Below, piece after piece: positions 34,157 through 43,854 of a stretch of DNA of 64,000 bases. Source of the DNA: Pseudomonas sp. FeN3W (GTDB lineage: Bacteria; Pseudomonadota; Gammaproteobacteria; Pseudomonadales; Pseudomonadaceae); contig CP136010.1 of NCBI GenBank assembly GCA_030263805.2, forward strand, positions 806,001 through 870,000. Reading direction: 5' to 3'. Both the position numbers and the translations under genes were made by a program. The notes below the pieces were generated by a model. It did no database searches, was not told where the DNA came from, and worked only from the letters and a program-made list of their open reading frames with translations. Within the stretch, counting starts at the first letter, position 1. Each line of letters begins with the position of its first letter.

Positions 34157-35662
34157 TCAGTTGTTGTAGAGATCGATGATGGCGCTGACCGCGTTGGTCT
34201 TGACCTTGCTCAGGTCATTACGGGCTTGCTCGATCTTGTGCAGATAGGCTTCGTCGATGTCACCGGTGATGTAATTGCCATCGAAAACCGCGCAATCAAA
34301 GTTGTCGATCTTGACCTTGCCGCCCCCAACCGCGTCGATGAGGTCCTCCAGATCCTGGTAGATCAGCCAGTCGGCACCGATCAGCTCGGCGACCTCTTCG
34401 GTGGTACGGTTGTGCGCGATCAGCTCGTGCGCGCTGGGCATATCGATGCCGTACACATTCGGATAACGCACCGCCGGCGCGGCGGAGCAGAAGTAGACAT
34501 TCTTCGCCCCTGCCTCGCGGGCCATCTGAATGATCTGCTTGCAGGTGGTGCCGCGAACGATGGAGTCATCCACCAGCATCACATTCTTGCCACGGAACTC
34601 GAGATCGATGGCGTTGAGCTTCTGCCGAACCGATTTTTTCCGCGCCGCCTGGCCGGGCATGATGAAAGTACGACCGATGTAGCGGTTCTTGACGAAGCCT
34701 TCGCGGAACTTCACACCGAGGCGATTGGCCAGCTCCAGCGCAGCGGTGCGGCTGGTGTCGGGAATCGGGATGACCACGTCGATGTCGTGCTCTGGACGCT
34801 CGCGCAGGATCTTGTCGGCCAGCTTCTCGCCCATGCGCAACCGCGCCTTGTAAACCGAAACACCATCCATCAGGGAGTCGGAACGCGCCAGATAAACGTA
34901 CTCGAAGATGCAGGGTGCGAGTTTCGGCGCATCCGCGCACTGGCGGGTGAACAGCTTGCCGTCAGCCGTGATGTAAACCGCTTCGCCCGGCGCCAGGTCG
35001 CGAATCAGGGTAAAGCCGAGCACGTCGAGCGATACGCTTTCGGAGGCGATCATGTACTCGACGCCTTCGTCGGTATGGCGCTGGCCGAACACGATCGGGC
35101 GGATCGCATTGGGATCGCGGAAGCCGACGATGCCGTAACCGGTGACCATCGCCACGACCGCATAGCCGCCACGGCAGCGCTCGTGAACCTTGCTCACTGC
35201 GGCGAAGACGTCTTCTTCGGTCGGCTGCAGCTTGCCGCGTACCGCCAGTTCATGGGCGAACACGTTGAGCAGCACTTCCGAGTCGGAGCTGGTATTCACA
35301 TGGCGCAGATCCGACTCGTAGATTTCCTTGGTCAGCTGATCGACATTGGTCAGGTTGCCGTTGTGCGCCAGGGTAATGCCGTAAGGCGAGTTGACGTAGA
35401 ACGGCTGTGCCTCGGCGGAGCTGGAGCTACCCGCGGTGGGGTAGCGGATGTGGCCGATGCCCATGTTGCCGACCAAGCGCTGCATATGGCGCTGCTGAAA
35501 GACATCGCGAACCAGGCCGTTATCCTTGCGCAGAAACAGCCGGCCGTCATGGCTCGTAACGATACCGGCTGCATCCTGGCCGCGGTGCTGCAGTACGGTA
35601 AGCGCGTCATACAGCGCCTGATTGACGTTCGACTTACCGACGATGCCGACAATGCCACACAT
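34157..35662 (-). CDS. purF: Amidophosphoribosyltransferase
   Basis: A 501-residue enzyme for the first committed step of purine synthesis. It begins MCGIVGIVG, so Cys2 becomes the N-terminal glutaminase nucleophile. The PRPP loop is MLVDDSIVRGTTCKQI. No propeptide or iron-sulfur motif is expected in this branch, and none is seen. It lies 69 bp after cvpA, the usual pairing in gammaproteobacteria. Confidence 0.97.
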   Translation of the reverse strand: MCGIVGIVGKSNVNQALYDALTVLQHRGQDAAGIVTSHDGRLFLRKDNGLVRDVFQQRHMQRLVGNMGIGHIRYPTAGSSSSAEAQPFYVNSPYGITLAHNGNLTNVDQLTKEIYESDLRHVNTSSDSEVLLNVFAHELAVRGKLQPTEEDVFAAVSKVHERCRGGYAVVAMVTGYGIVGFRDPNAIRPIVFGQRHTDEGVEYMIASESVSLDVLGFTLIRDLAPGEAVYITADGKLFTRQCADAPKLAPCIFEYVYLARSDSLMDGVSVYKARLRMGEKLADKILRERPEHDIDVVIPIPDTSRTAALELANRLGVKFREGFVKNRYIGRTFIMPGQAARKKSVRQKLNAIDLEFRGKNVMLVDDSIVRGTTCKQIIQMAREAGAKNVYFCSAAPAVRYPNVYGIDMPSAHELIAHNRTTEEVAELIGADWLIYQDLEDLIDAVGGGKVKIDNFDCAVFDGNYITGDIDEAYLHKIEQARNDLSKVKTNAVSAIIDLYNN

Positions 35663-35731
35663 GCAAGGAACCTCTCAGTTATTACAGGCAGACCGGATAC
35701 GGCGGCAGCCGAACATCCGTAGAAAAAAGAC

Positions 35732-36244
35732 TCAACCGGGCGGGTTGAGTGATCCGGCGAACCACTGGCCGCTGAACCCTAGAATGAGGTTCTTCGACCA
35801 GTCGGCGATCAGGAGAAAGTGCGGCAACAACGCTGACTCGCGCCACCAGAGGTCCTGCTCGACCGGCGCCAGGCTCAGCAATCCGGCAAGCACCACCACC
35901 AATAGACCACCCCGTGCCGCACCAAACACCATGCCGAGAAAGCGATCGGTGCCGGACAAACCCGTCACCCTGATCAGCTCGCCAATCAGAAAATTAACCA
36001 GTGCCCCTACCAGCAAGGTAGCCACGAACAGCAACGCGCAGGCTGCGATGACTTGCGCCGAAGGCGTGCTGATGTATTCCGCGAGATGGTGGGATAACGC
36101 ACCACCGAACATCCATGCGACCACACCGGCAACGATCCAGGTAACCAGCGAAAGCGCTTCTTTCACGAAACCACGTTTCAAGCTGATCAGGCTCGATACT
36201 GCAATGACGGCGATGATGGCCCAATCGACCCAGGTGAATGCCAC
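35732..36244 (-). CDS. cvpA: CvpA family membrane protein
   Basis: A 170-residue inner-membrane protein with four hydrophobic segments. It starts AFTWVDWAIIAVIAVSSLISL and keeps the conserved RGFVKEALSLVTWIVAGVVA. The CvpA family is linked to colicin V production and envelope stress. I choose a GTG at 36244 because it gives the usual short N terminus; an ATG 11 codons upstream adds MRRLFPIAEDI, which is not conserved. It is followed by purF. Confidence 0.88.
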   Translation of the reverse strand: MAFTWVDWAIIAVIAVSSLISLKRGFVKEALSLVTWIVAGVVAWMFGGALSHHLAEYISTPSAQVIAACALLFVATLLVGALVNFLIGELIRVTGLSGTDRFLGMVFGAARGGLLVVVLAGLLSLAPVEQDLWWRESALLPHFLLIADWSKNLILGFSGQWFAGSLNPPG

Positions 36245-36372
36245 GATGTCTTCTGCAATGGGGAAAAGGCGGCGCATTTTAGCAGAGCAGGAGCGCCAGG
36301 AATACGCGCTGGCTACCCGACGGCACTCCGCGGTCGGGGCCTGTCGTCAGCACCCGGTCAGCGCATCGACGA

Positions 36373-37002
36373 TCAGCTTCCTTCCGGCTTGAAGCGAACG
36401 ACGAAGCCATCGAGTTTCTGCTGGCGCTGCAACACATCGCGAAGCCGATTCGCTTCGCTACGCTCGACGAGCGGTCCTACGAAGACGCGATTCATGCCAT
36501 CGGCGGTGCGGATGTAGGCGTTGTAGCCCTGCGAACGCAACGTTTGCTGCAGGCTTTCGGCACTGGCGCGATTGGACAGGCTGGCCAATTGGATCGACCA
36601 GCTGACCGGCAGGTTGTCGTTATCCAGCCGTGGCTCGACTTTGGCTGGCTGCGGTTGCTCCACCGGCGGCTGCGCAACTGGCGCTGGCTCGCTCGGAGCG
36701 ACCGGCTCGATGGGCTCGATCGGCGCCGGAGCCTGCTCATCGGTTGTTGATGCCGCCTCTGCCTCGGCACCTTCCTCGATGATCTCGAAACCCTCAGGCA
36801 CCGACGCCGGCTCCGGCACCTCGACCTGCTGCATCTCGATTTCAGCCGGAGCCGGTGCTGCAGGGATGGTGGGCGCATCGACGGTGACGTGGCGCAGATC
36901 GTCCTCACGATTGAACAGCATCGGCACGAATATGACCGCCAGCGCAATCAACACCAGAGCGCCAACCATGCGCTGCAGCAATCCCTTATCCAGCATCGCC
37001 AT
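36373..37002 (-). CDS. SPOR-domain cell-division protein (DedD-like)
   Basis: A 209-residue protein with one N-terminal transmembrane helix (MVGALVLIALAVIFVPMLF), a long Pro/Glu/Ala-rich periplasmic linker, and a C-terminal SPOR domain (WSIQLASLSNRASAESLQQTL through NRVFVGPLVERSEANRLRDVL) that binds denuded septal peptidoglycan. I start at the ATG at 37002 after GGGGGAT; a second Met two codons later is possible. It overlaps the folC end by 17 bp. Confidence 0.88.
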   Translation of the reverse strand: MAMLDKGLLQRMVGALVLIALAVIFVPMLFNREDDLRHVTVDAPTIPAAPAPAEIEMQQVEVPEPASVPEGFEIIEEGAEAEAASTTDEQAPAPIEPIEPVAPSEPAPVAQPPVEQPQPAKVEPRLDNDNLPVSWSIQLASLSNRASAESLQQTLRSQGYNAYIRTADGMNRVFVGPLVERSEANRLRDVLQRQQKLDGFVVRFKPEGS

Positions 37003-38290
37003 TCCAACTATCCCCCGCCCGTTGTTCCAGCCAGTCAAGCGCAGCCGCCACGCAATAGAACGATCCGAAAACCACTACTTCATCACCGGCTTCGGCCTTC
37101 GCGCATTGAGCATCGAGCGCCTGCTCGAAGCTCGCATACTGGCTGACCGACGCGCCCCGCTCAAGCAGTGCTGCAGCCAATTGTGTAGCGGATTGCGTTC
37201 GCGGCGTAGGCAGCGGAGCGACGGCCCAATCGGCGATGCTGGAGGACATCGCTTCGAGCACACCGTTGAGATCCTTATCCGCCAGCAGACCAAAAACAGC
37301 CAGACGACGACCATCTACTGACCGCTGCTCAAGACGTTGCGCGAGGTAGCTTGCGGCATGAGGATTATGTCCAACGTCCAGCAGCAGCGCGATTTCGCGG
37401 TCGCGCCAGCAGACCTGCCGCCTATCGAGACGCCCTACGACGCGTGTCCGCTGAAGTGCCGCAGTCAAAGCTGCCGGCTCCCATGGCAAGCCAAGCGTGG
37501 CATAGGCTTGTAGAGCAAGGGCAGCGTTCTCCATTGGCAATGACAGCAGCGGCAGGTCATGCAGCTCCAACGGCTCACCGCCAGGCCCGACGCCCCGCCA
37601 ATGCCAGGCGTGAGGATCAAGCGCCACGTCGAAATCCCTTCCGCGCAGCAACAGCGGTGATTTCAGCGACTCTGCGTGTTCGAGCAATGGCATCGGAACA
37701 TCCAGATCGCCACAAAGCGCGGGGATGCCGTCGCGCATGATCCCGGCCTTTTCATACGCAACACTGTCGCGGGTATCGCCCAGCCAATCGGCATGATCGA
37801 GCCCGATATTGGTGATCACCGCTAGATCCGCGTCGATGACGTTGACGGCATCGAGACGACCACCAAGACCGACTTCCAGCACCACGGCGTCGAGCCCGCT
37901 CCGCTCGAAAAGCCAGAAGGCTGCAAGAGTGCCCATTTCGAAATAGGTCAGCGAAACTTCGCCTCGCGCCGCCTCCACCGCAGAAAAGGCCTGGCAGAGC
38001 TGATCATCGCTGGCCTCGCGGCCGTCGAACTGAACGCGCTCGTTGTAACGCAGAAGATGCGGCGAGCTATAGCTACCGACCTTGTATCCCCGACTACTCA
38101 GCAGCGCAGCAATGAATGCGCAGGTAGAGCCTTTGCCATTCGTACCCGTGACGGTGATCACCAGCGGAGCCGGCCGTGTCAGACCAAGCCGCCCCACCAC
38201 CGCCCGGACCCTGTCCAGGCCCATGTCTATGGCAGTGGGATGCAGTTGCTCGAGATAGGCGAGCCAGTCGGCCAGACTCCAAGCGGTCAT
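36986..38290 (-). CDS. folC: Folylpolyglutamate / dihydrofolate synthase
   Basis: A 434-residue Mur-ligase-like enzyme that makes dihydrofolate and adds glutamates to folate. The ATP loop is VTGTNGKGSTCAF. Also visible are the omega-loop region SYSSPHLLRYNERVQFDG and the central GLGGRLDAVNVIDADLAVITN. The start overlaps accD by 4 bp and the end overlaps the SPOR gene by 17 bp, so the three are tightly coupled. Confidence 0.95.
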   Translation of the reverse strand: MTAWSLADWLAYLEQLHPTAIDMGLDRVRAVVGRLGLTRPAPLVITVTGTNGKGSTCAFIAALLSSRGYKVGSYSSPHLLRYNERVQFDGREASDDQLCQAFSAVEAARGEVSLTYFEMGTLAAFWLFERSGLDAVVLEVGLGGRLDAVNVIDADLAVITNIGLDHADWLGDTRDSVAYEKAGIMRDGIPALCGDLDVPMPLLEHAESLKSPLLLRGRDFDVALDPHAWHWRGVGPGGEPLELHDLPLLSLPMENAALALQAYATLGLPWEPAALTAALQRTRVVGRLDRRQVCWRDREIALLLDVGHNPHAASYLAQRLEQRSVDGRRLAVFGLLADKDLNGVLEAMSSSIADWAVAPLPTPRTQSATQLAAALLERGASVSQYASFEQALDAQCAKAEAGDEVVVFGSFYCVAAALDWLEQRAGDSWNGDAG

Positions 38291-39180
38291 GCAGTAGCCG
38301 TGACCTGGGCAGGCTCCACCGGGCTTGGCAATTTCTGCATCTGGGCCAGCAAGCGCGACAAGCGAGTACGCAGTTCGGAGCGAGGGATGATCAGATCGAT
38401 AGCACCATGGTCCAGCAGGAACTCGCTGCGCTGGAAGCCTTCCGGCAGTTTTTCTCGTACGGTCTGCTCGATCACTCGCGGACCGGCAAAGCCGATCAAT
38501 GCCTTAGGCTCGGCGACGATCACATCACCAAGCATCGCCAGACTCGCAGACACGCCACCGTAGACCGGATCGGTCAGCACGGAGATGAACGGCAAGCCCT
38601 CTTCACGCATGCGGGCCAGCACCGCTGAAGTCTTTGCCATCTGCATCAGGGAGATCAGCGCCTCCTGCATCCGGGCACCGCCCGACGCGGAGAAACACAC
38701 CAGCGGGCAACGCTTTTCCAGAGCAACATTGGCGGCCCGCACGAAACGTTCGCCAACGATCGCACCCATGGAGCCCCCCATGAACGAGAACTCGAAGGCA
38801 CAAGCCACGACCGGGATGTTGACGACCTTTCCGCTCATTGCGATCAGTGCGTCTTTCTCGCCGGTCTGCTTCTGTGCAGCGGAGAGACGATCCTTGTACT
38901 TCTTGCTATCGCGGAACTTCAGGCGATCGACCGGCTCCAGCTCGGCAGCGATCTCTTCGCGGCCCTCGGCATCGAGGAAGATGTCGAGCCGGCTACGGGC
39001 ATCGATACGCATGTGATGCTGGCACTTGGGGCAAACATCGAGCGTCTTTTCCAGCTCGGGGCGGTACAGAACCGCCTCGCAAGAGGGGCACTTATGCCAC
39101 AGGCCTTCGGGGACCGAGCTCTTTTGCGTCTCCGACCGCATGATCGAAGGGATCAGTTTGTCTACCAGCCAGTTGCTCAT
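38287..39180 (-). CDS. accD: Acetyl-CoA carboxylase carboxyltransferase subunit beta
   Basis: A 297-residue subunit that transfers CO2 from biotin to acetyl-CoA for fatty-acid synthesis. A four-cysteine zinc ribbon (CPSCEAVL, then CPKCQHH) precedes the crotonase-like core with VACAFEFSFMGGSMGAIVGE and FSASGGARMQEALISLMQM. I start at the ATG at 39180 (MSNWLVDKLIPSI), the usual N terminus. It overlaps folC by 4 bp. A 203-bp gap precedes it and holds the likely promoter. Confidence 0.96.
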   Translation of the reverse strand: MSNWLVDKLIPSIMRSETQKSSVPEGLWHKCPSCEAVLYRPELEKTLDVCPKCQHHMRIDARSRLDIFLDAEGREEIAAELEPVDRLKFRDSKKYKDRLSAAQKQTGEKDALIAMSGKVVNIPVVACAFEFSFMGGSMGAIVGERFVRAANVALEKRCPLVCFSASGGARMQEALISLMQMAKTSAVLARMREEGLPFISVLTDPVYGGVSASLAMLGDVIVAEPKALIGFAGPRVIEQTVREKLPEGFQRSEFLLDHGAIDLIIPRSELRTRLSRLLAQMQKLPSPVEPAQVTATA

Positions 39181-39383
39181 GCTCTTGTTCTCCAAAGCTT
39201 CAGTCCCGAGCGCACTCGCGCTGCAGGCAGATTCATCGTTGCGACCAGACGTATCAGGCACTCTTGGTCGCGTGAGCGATGCGCCAAAAGGCGCACTCGC
39301 GAAACTCCGACTCCTTCAGGCGAGGAATCACGCGGCTGGTAACACCAGCGACTCGTTACTGGACGGCAAAGGCTGTCCAGGCG

Positions 39384-40007
39384 TCACATGGCCGATCGAA
39401 CGTGATCGACAAAGGCCATCACCTTGGAAGCATCTTTGATGCCCTTGCTCGCCTCCACCCCACCGCTGACATCCACTGCATACGGCCGAACCTGAGCAAT
39501 GGCTTGTTGAACGTTCTCAGCGGTCAGTCCGCCCGCGAGAATCAGTGGTTTGGTCAGCGTCGGTGGGATCAGCGACCAATCGAAGCGCTCGCCCGTTCCG
39601 CCCGGCACGCCCGCCACGAAGGTATCCAGAAGGATGCCGCTGGCATTTGCATAGCCCGCGACTTGAGCCTCGATATCCTCGCCGTTCCCTACACGTAGCG
39701 CCTTGAACCATGGCCGATGAAAACCCTCGCACTGCGCCGGCGTTTCGTCGCCATGAAACTGCAGCATATCCAACGGAACGGCGTCGAGAATCTCGTTGAC
39801 CTCGCAGCGACTGGCGTTGACGAACAGGCCTACCGTCGTGACAAACGGCGGCAATGCCGCAACGATCTCGCGCGCCTGCCGCACGCCGACCGCACGTGGG
39901 CTCTTGGCATAGAAGACCAAACCAATGGCATCGGCACCCGCCTTGGCTGCCGTCAAGGCATCCTCGACGCGAGTGATTCCGCATATCTTGCTGCGAACGA
40001 CTGACAA
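39384..40007 (-). CDS. trpF: Phosphoribosylanthranilate isomerase
   Basis: A 207-residue TIM-barrel enzyme of tryptophan synthesis. It has KICGITRVEDALTAAKAGAD with the catalytic cysteine, then GLFVNASRCEVNEIL, FHGDETPAQC and the terminal phosphate site LAGGLTAENV / DVSGGVEASKG. I start at a TTG at 40007, giving LSVVRSKICG; it has AGGTAAG upstream and no ATG or GTG is near. The open frame upstream (85 codons) is not family-like. It lies between truA and accD. Confidence 0.93.
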   Translation of the reverse strand: MSVVRSKICGITRVEDALTAAKAGADAIGLVFYAKSPRAVGVRQAREIVAALPPFVTTVGLFVNASRCEVNEILDAVPLDMLQFHGDETPAQCEGFHRPWFKALRVGNGEDIEAQVAGYANASGILLDTFVAGVPGGTGERFDWSLIPPTLTKPLILAGGLTAENVQQAIAQVRPYAVDVSGGVEASKGIKDASKVMAFVDHVRSAM

Positions 40008-40096
40008 CGGATGCTTACCTGTCAAAAGGGAAACCGGATGGTAACAAAAGACCTGCTGGCTGCAAGCGAATAGGCAAATGGCACCTGCCGAATGCG

Positions 40097-40957
40097 TCAG
40101 CGACGAACATCCGGTAAACCTGACAGAAAGTGCGGACCGAGATAGCGCTCGGGTAACTCGAACTCCTCGGGATAATCGACTTCGATGAGATAGAGCCCGT
40201 ACGGATGCGCCGTCACTCCGCCCGTTCGGCGTACACGAGACTCCAGCACTTGCGCAGCCCACTCCACCGGTCGCTCGCCTGCACCGATGGTCATCAGAAC
40301 GCCGGCGAAATTGCGCACCATATGATGCAGAAAGGCATTGGCCCGAACATCGATGACGATCAGCCGGCCGTGTTCGAGCAACTCCAGGTGATGAATGGTT
40401 TTAATCGGCGACTTGGCCTGACACTGCCTGGCCCGGAAAGCACTGAAATCATGTGTTCCCACAAACGCCGCGGCAGCGGAACGCATACGTTCGATGTCGA
40501 GTGGGCGGTGGTTCCAGGTAACCTCTTCGGCCATGTGCGCTGGCCGAATCTGATCGTTGTAGATCACATAGCGATAACGGCGAGCCATCGCACTGAAGCG
40601 CGCATCGAAATGACGCGGCATCTCCTTCGCCCAGGTGACGCTGATGTCCGATGGCAGATTCATGTTTGCGCCCATCACCCATGCATGCATGGTTCGCGAG
40701 ACCGGCGTATCGAAGTGCACGACCTGTCCACTGGCATGGACCAACGCATCTGTGCGACCGGCGCAGCTAAGCGTGACGGAGTGGCCACCCGCCACTTTGG
40801 TCAGCGCGGTCTCGAGTGATTCCTGGATGGATGGCACACCGGCACGCTGGCGCTGAAATCCGCGATAGCGGGATCCCTTGTATTCAACACCGAGTGCGAT
40901 CCTGGAAACGCCGACGGCAGCCATTTCGGCTGCCGTTTGGGGTACTGCTTGGGTCAT
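40097..40957 (-). CDS. truA: tRNA pseudouridine(38-40) synthase
   Basis: A 286-residue enzyme that modifies the tRNA anticodon stem. The catalytic Asp lies in CAGRTDALVHASGQVVHF. Most TruA proteins have Gly after GRTDA; here it is Leu, a change outside the catalytic Asp. KGSRYRGFQRQR and HHMVRNFAGVLMTIGAGE are conserved. It starts 2 bp after the fimV stop and so is coupled to it, as in related pseudomonads. Confidence 0.94.
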   Translation of the reverse strand: MTQAVPQTAAEMAAVGVSRIALGVEYKGSRYRGFQRQRAGVPSIQESLETALTKVAGGHSVTLSCAGRTDALVHASGQVVHFDTPVSRTMHAWVMGANMNLPSDISVTWAKEMPRHFDARFSAMARRYRYVIYNDQIRPAHMAEEVTWNHRPLDIERMRSAAAAFVGTHDFSAFRARQCQAKSPIKTIHHLELLEHGRLIVIDVRANAFLHHMVRNFAGVLMTIGAGERPVEWAAQVLESRVRRTGGVTAHPYGLYLIEVDYPEEFELPERYLGPHFLSGLPDVRR

Positions 40958-40959
40958 GA

Positions 40960-43710
40960 TCAGGCTAGTTTGGCGAGCATCTCTCGCGCCTCTTGCTGCT
41001 GGACATCGCTACCCTCGGAGATCACTTCATCCAGGATGTCGCGTGCACCTTCAGCGTCGCCCATGTCGATATAGGCTCTGGCGAGATCCAGCTTGGTGGT
41101 GGTTTCGTCGGTGTCGGAGAAGAAATCGAAGTCGTCGTCCGTACCGCCGTCGGCGTCAGTCTCAGCCAGGGCGTCAGCAGAAGCAATGGTCGGCTCCTCC
41201 AGTTCCTTGGACAGATCCTCCAGATCAGCCTCCACCTCATTCAGCTTGTCGGCAAAGGTTTCCGGTTGCGCCTCGAACTCGGGCTCATCCAGCGAAATAT
41301 CGAACCCTTCAGGCAAATCGTCGCTCGGACTCGCTACAGGCTCCGACAGTTCGAAATCGAGATCATCACTTTCAAACGTGGCAGGACCTTCAACCGGCTC
41401 TTCGTCGAGATTGAGCGAAAACTCTGTGGGGGCTTGCTCCGTTCCTTTGTCGCCGTCCAGATCGAACGAGAAATCGGAAAGGTCGTCCGACTCGGCCTCT
41501 TGCGCGGCCTTATCTTCTTCGAGATCGAAGGAGAAATCGCTGGCTGCAGGCGAGGCATCGCGCTCGGTGACCGGCTCATCCAATGTCAGGTCGGCGAAGT
41601 CCAAAGAGTCGTCCGCAGATGCAGCCGGACGCTCTTCGTTCAGATCGATATCCAGGTCATCCAGGCTGAGATCGAACGCATCGTCCAGATCCTGCCCTGC
41701 GGCCGGGGCTGCCGGCTCATCGAGCTGCAGGTCATCAAGATCTAGGCTATCCATGTCCACATGAGTGGCGGCGACAGCTGCCGAACCTCCGAGCGCCGCA
41801 GCCATGGCGGGATACTTGTACTTGAGCTGCTCGACTTCGGTGGTAGCACCACCAATTTCACGTAGTTCAGCCTCTTCACGGGCGAAGCCATCACGATTGC
41901 CTAGCTCCGCATACACTTCCATCAGTTTCAGCCGCAGGTCGCTCCGCTGAGGCTCGTCATTGAGAGCGTTCTGCAGCAGTTCTGCAGCCTGATTAAAGCG
42001 GCCATATGCGATGTAGATGTCCGCCTCGGCCAACGCATCACCTGTAGTAGAGGTCAGTTCATCCGCCGCAGCCGGAGTATCGGCATGGAAGGAAGTCGAC
42101 TCCGGTTGATGCTCCTGGCCCAAATCAACGTACGCTGGCGATCCAACTCGCAGATCGTCAACCGTGTCATCCGCCATCAGGCTTTCTTGCAGCTCTGCCT
42201 CTTTCATCGCATTGCGACGGGAAAGAGCCATCAGCCCCAGCAGTAACAGCAACAGAGCACTGCCACCGACGACACCGAGCAGCAAGGTGTTGGACAGTAG
42301 ATCATCAATCAGGCTTTTGGGCTCGGGCTCGACAACAGGCGCGACCGGTTTCGCTGGGCTGGCTGGTTTTGCAGCAGGCCTGGACGCCGCGGGCTGCTCG
42401 GCCGGTGCCGGAGCAGCGACTGGCGCAGGCTCCTGCGGGGTCTCGACAGCAGAATCGGTCTGGGCGTCCCCGTCAGCGCGGGCCGACTCCTGCGCATTAC
42501 CTTCAGTTACCTGGGGTTCTGTTGCAGCTGTAGGCTGACTGGCGACGTTCTCATCCAGAGCCGGTGCCTGACCTTCTGCGCCGACCTGGGCCTGCAGCTT
42601 GGCAAGCTGGTCATCCTTGAGCTGCATAAGCCGTTGCAGCTTTTCCAGCTGCCCTTGGAGATCATTCAGACGATCCTTGAGCTCGTCGTTCTCACGACGG
42701 CTGGAGTCAAGGCTCTCCTGAGTCACCGCAAGCTTGTCGCGCAAGGCCTGGCCGCCTTCGGCAGAACCGGTGTCGGAGCCGGCAGTTTCCTTGCCCGCAT
42801 CGGCCGCGACCAGACGAAGGCTGTCACGGGACTCGCTACGCGACGGTGCTGCTCCAGCCTCGGTACGACGGGTTGCATCCAGCTGGCGAGCGCCTGCAAC
42901 CGCGCCACCACTACCCTGACGCCATGCCGCATTCTGCTCCGCGACCTGAGCGATCGCCTCGGCCTGAGAGCGAGTAGATATCTGCTCGGCATCCGGCAGA
43001 CGAAGTACCTGACCGCTCTTCATCCGGTTGATATTGCCGCCAATGAAGGCATCAGGGTTGAGATCCTGAATTGCCAGCATCGTCTGGTGAACCGTCCCAT
43101 TGCGACGATTGCGCTCCGCGACCTCCCACAGGGTGTCGCGCGCGGAAGTCCTGTATTCGCTACCGCCGCTCTGCGGGGCGCTTACCGACTGAACTGCGGT
43201 CGAGCGCGTTGCAGACGGACGAGCTGGCGCAGAACGCACTGGTTCTACTGTTCGGGACGGAGCGGAAATGGGCAACTGCGGTGCTGCGGCCGCTGCGGTT
43301 TCCGGTGAATAGAGTGGCGGATCGAGCAGCAGAGTGTATTCACGAAGCAGGCGACCACTGGGCCAGAGGACTTCTACGAGAAAATTGAGATAGGGCTCGC
43401 GTACCGGCTTGCTGGACGAAACCTGAATGACGCTCTTTCCGTTCGGACGCAGTACTGGAGTGAATTTCAGGTCCGTCAGAAAGTACTGGCGATCGATACC
43501 GGCGCGATTGAACTCTTCGAGCGAGGCCAGTACCGGAATCACCTCCCCCGGGGCCAGGCTGTTTGCATCCAGCAGCTCGATTTCCGCGATCAGCGGTTGA
43601 TTCAATGACGACTGAAGCGTGACCTCTCCCAACCCAAGCGCGTGGGCCATTTCTGTAGTCAGCGCGGTAGCAGCCGCGATTGCCAGCACCAGATTGCGAA
43701 CCCGAACCAT
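40960..43710 (-). CDS. fimV: FimV-like pilus/polarity hub protein
   Basis: A 916-residue protein with a signal peptide (LVLAIAAATALTTEMAHA), the FimV N domain (LGEVTLQSSLNQPLIAEIEL), a LysM-like peptidoglycan-binding region (YRTSARDTLWEVAERNRRN), a coiled coil (SRRENDELKDRLNDLQGQL), one transmembrane helix (LLLGVVGGSALLLLLLGLMAL) and a very acidic cytoplasmic tail with TPR ends (LDLARAYIDMGDAEGARDIL). FimV supports type IV pili, twitching and cAMP signalling in P. aeruginosa. First of the fimV-truA block. Confidence 0.93.
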   Translation of the reverse strand: MVRVRNLVLAIAAATALTTEMAHALGLGEVTLQSSLNQPLIAEIELLDANSLAPGEVIPVLASLEEFNRAGIDRQYFLTDLKFTPVLRPNGKSVIQVSSSKPVREPYLNFLVEVLWPSGRLLREYTLLLDPPLYSPETAAAAAPQLPISAPSRTVEPVRSAPARPSATRSTAVQSVSAPQSGGSEYRTSARDTLWEVAERNRRNGTVHQTMLAIQDLNPDAFIGGNINRMKSGQVLRLPDAEQISTRSQAEAIAQVAEQNAAWRQGSGGAVAGARQLDATRRTEAGAAPSRSESRDSLRLVAADAGKETAGSDTGSAEGGQALRDKLAVTQESLDSSRRENDELKDRLNDLQGQLEKLQRLMQLKDDQLAKLQAQVGAEGQAPALDENVASQPTAATEPQVTEGNAQESARADGDAQTDSAVETPQEPAPVAAPAPAEQPAASRPAAKPASPAKPVAPVVEPEPKSLIDDLLSNTLLLGVVGGSALLLLLLGLMALSRRNAMKEAELQESLMADDTVDDLRVGSPAYVDLGQEHQPESTSFHADTPAAADELTSTTGDALAEADIYIAYGRFNQAAELLQNALNDEPQRSDLRLKLMEVYAELGNRDGFAREEAELREIGGATTEVEQLKYKYPAMAAALGGSAAVAATHVDMDSLDLDDLQLDEPAAPAAGQDLDDAFDLSLDDLDIDLNEERPAASADDSLDFADLTLDEPVTERDASPAASDFSFDLEEDKAAQEAESDDLSDFSFDLDGDKGTEQAPTEFSLNLDEEPVEGPATFESDDLDFELSEPVASPSDDLPEGFDISLDEPEFEAQPETFADKLNEVEADLEDLSKELEEPTIASADALAETDADGGTDDDFDFFSDTDETTTKLDLARAYIDMGDAEGARDILDEVISEGSDVQQQEAREMLAKLA

Positions 43711-43854
43711 TATTTAATCCCTTGTTTATCTTTTTCTCGAACTACGAGAGGGTCTTATGTCACTGCCCGCGCCACCTGGCGGTGGCTCCCCATCAGCGAT
43801 AAGCCGTTCAGCGCATCGGCTAGAAATATTCTTCGAATTACCAGTAAGTATCTT

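Noticed and set aside
33023..35722. 899-codon plus-strand open frame
   Set aside because: It lies entirely antisense to metZ and purF, whose catalytic motifs are clear. Its His/Leu/Gly-rich translation has no domain pattern; it is a by-product of high GC content.
39359..39380. CTGGAC/GTCCAG dyad after trpF as a terminator
   Set aside because: The stem is only 6 bp with a 10-base loop and no U-tract follows, so it is not supported as a terminator.
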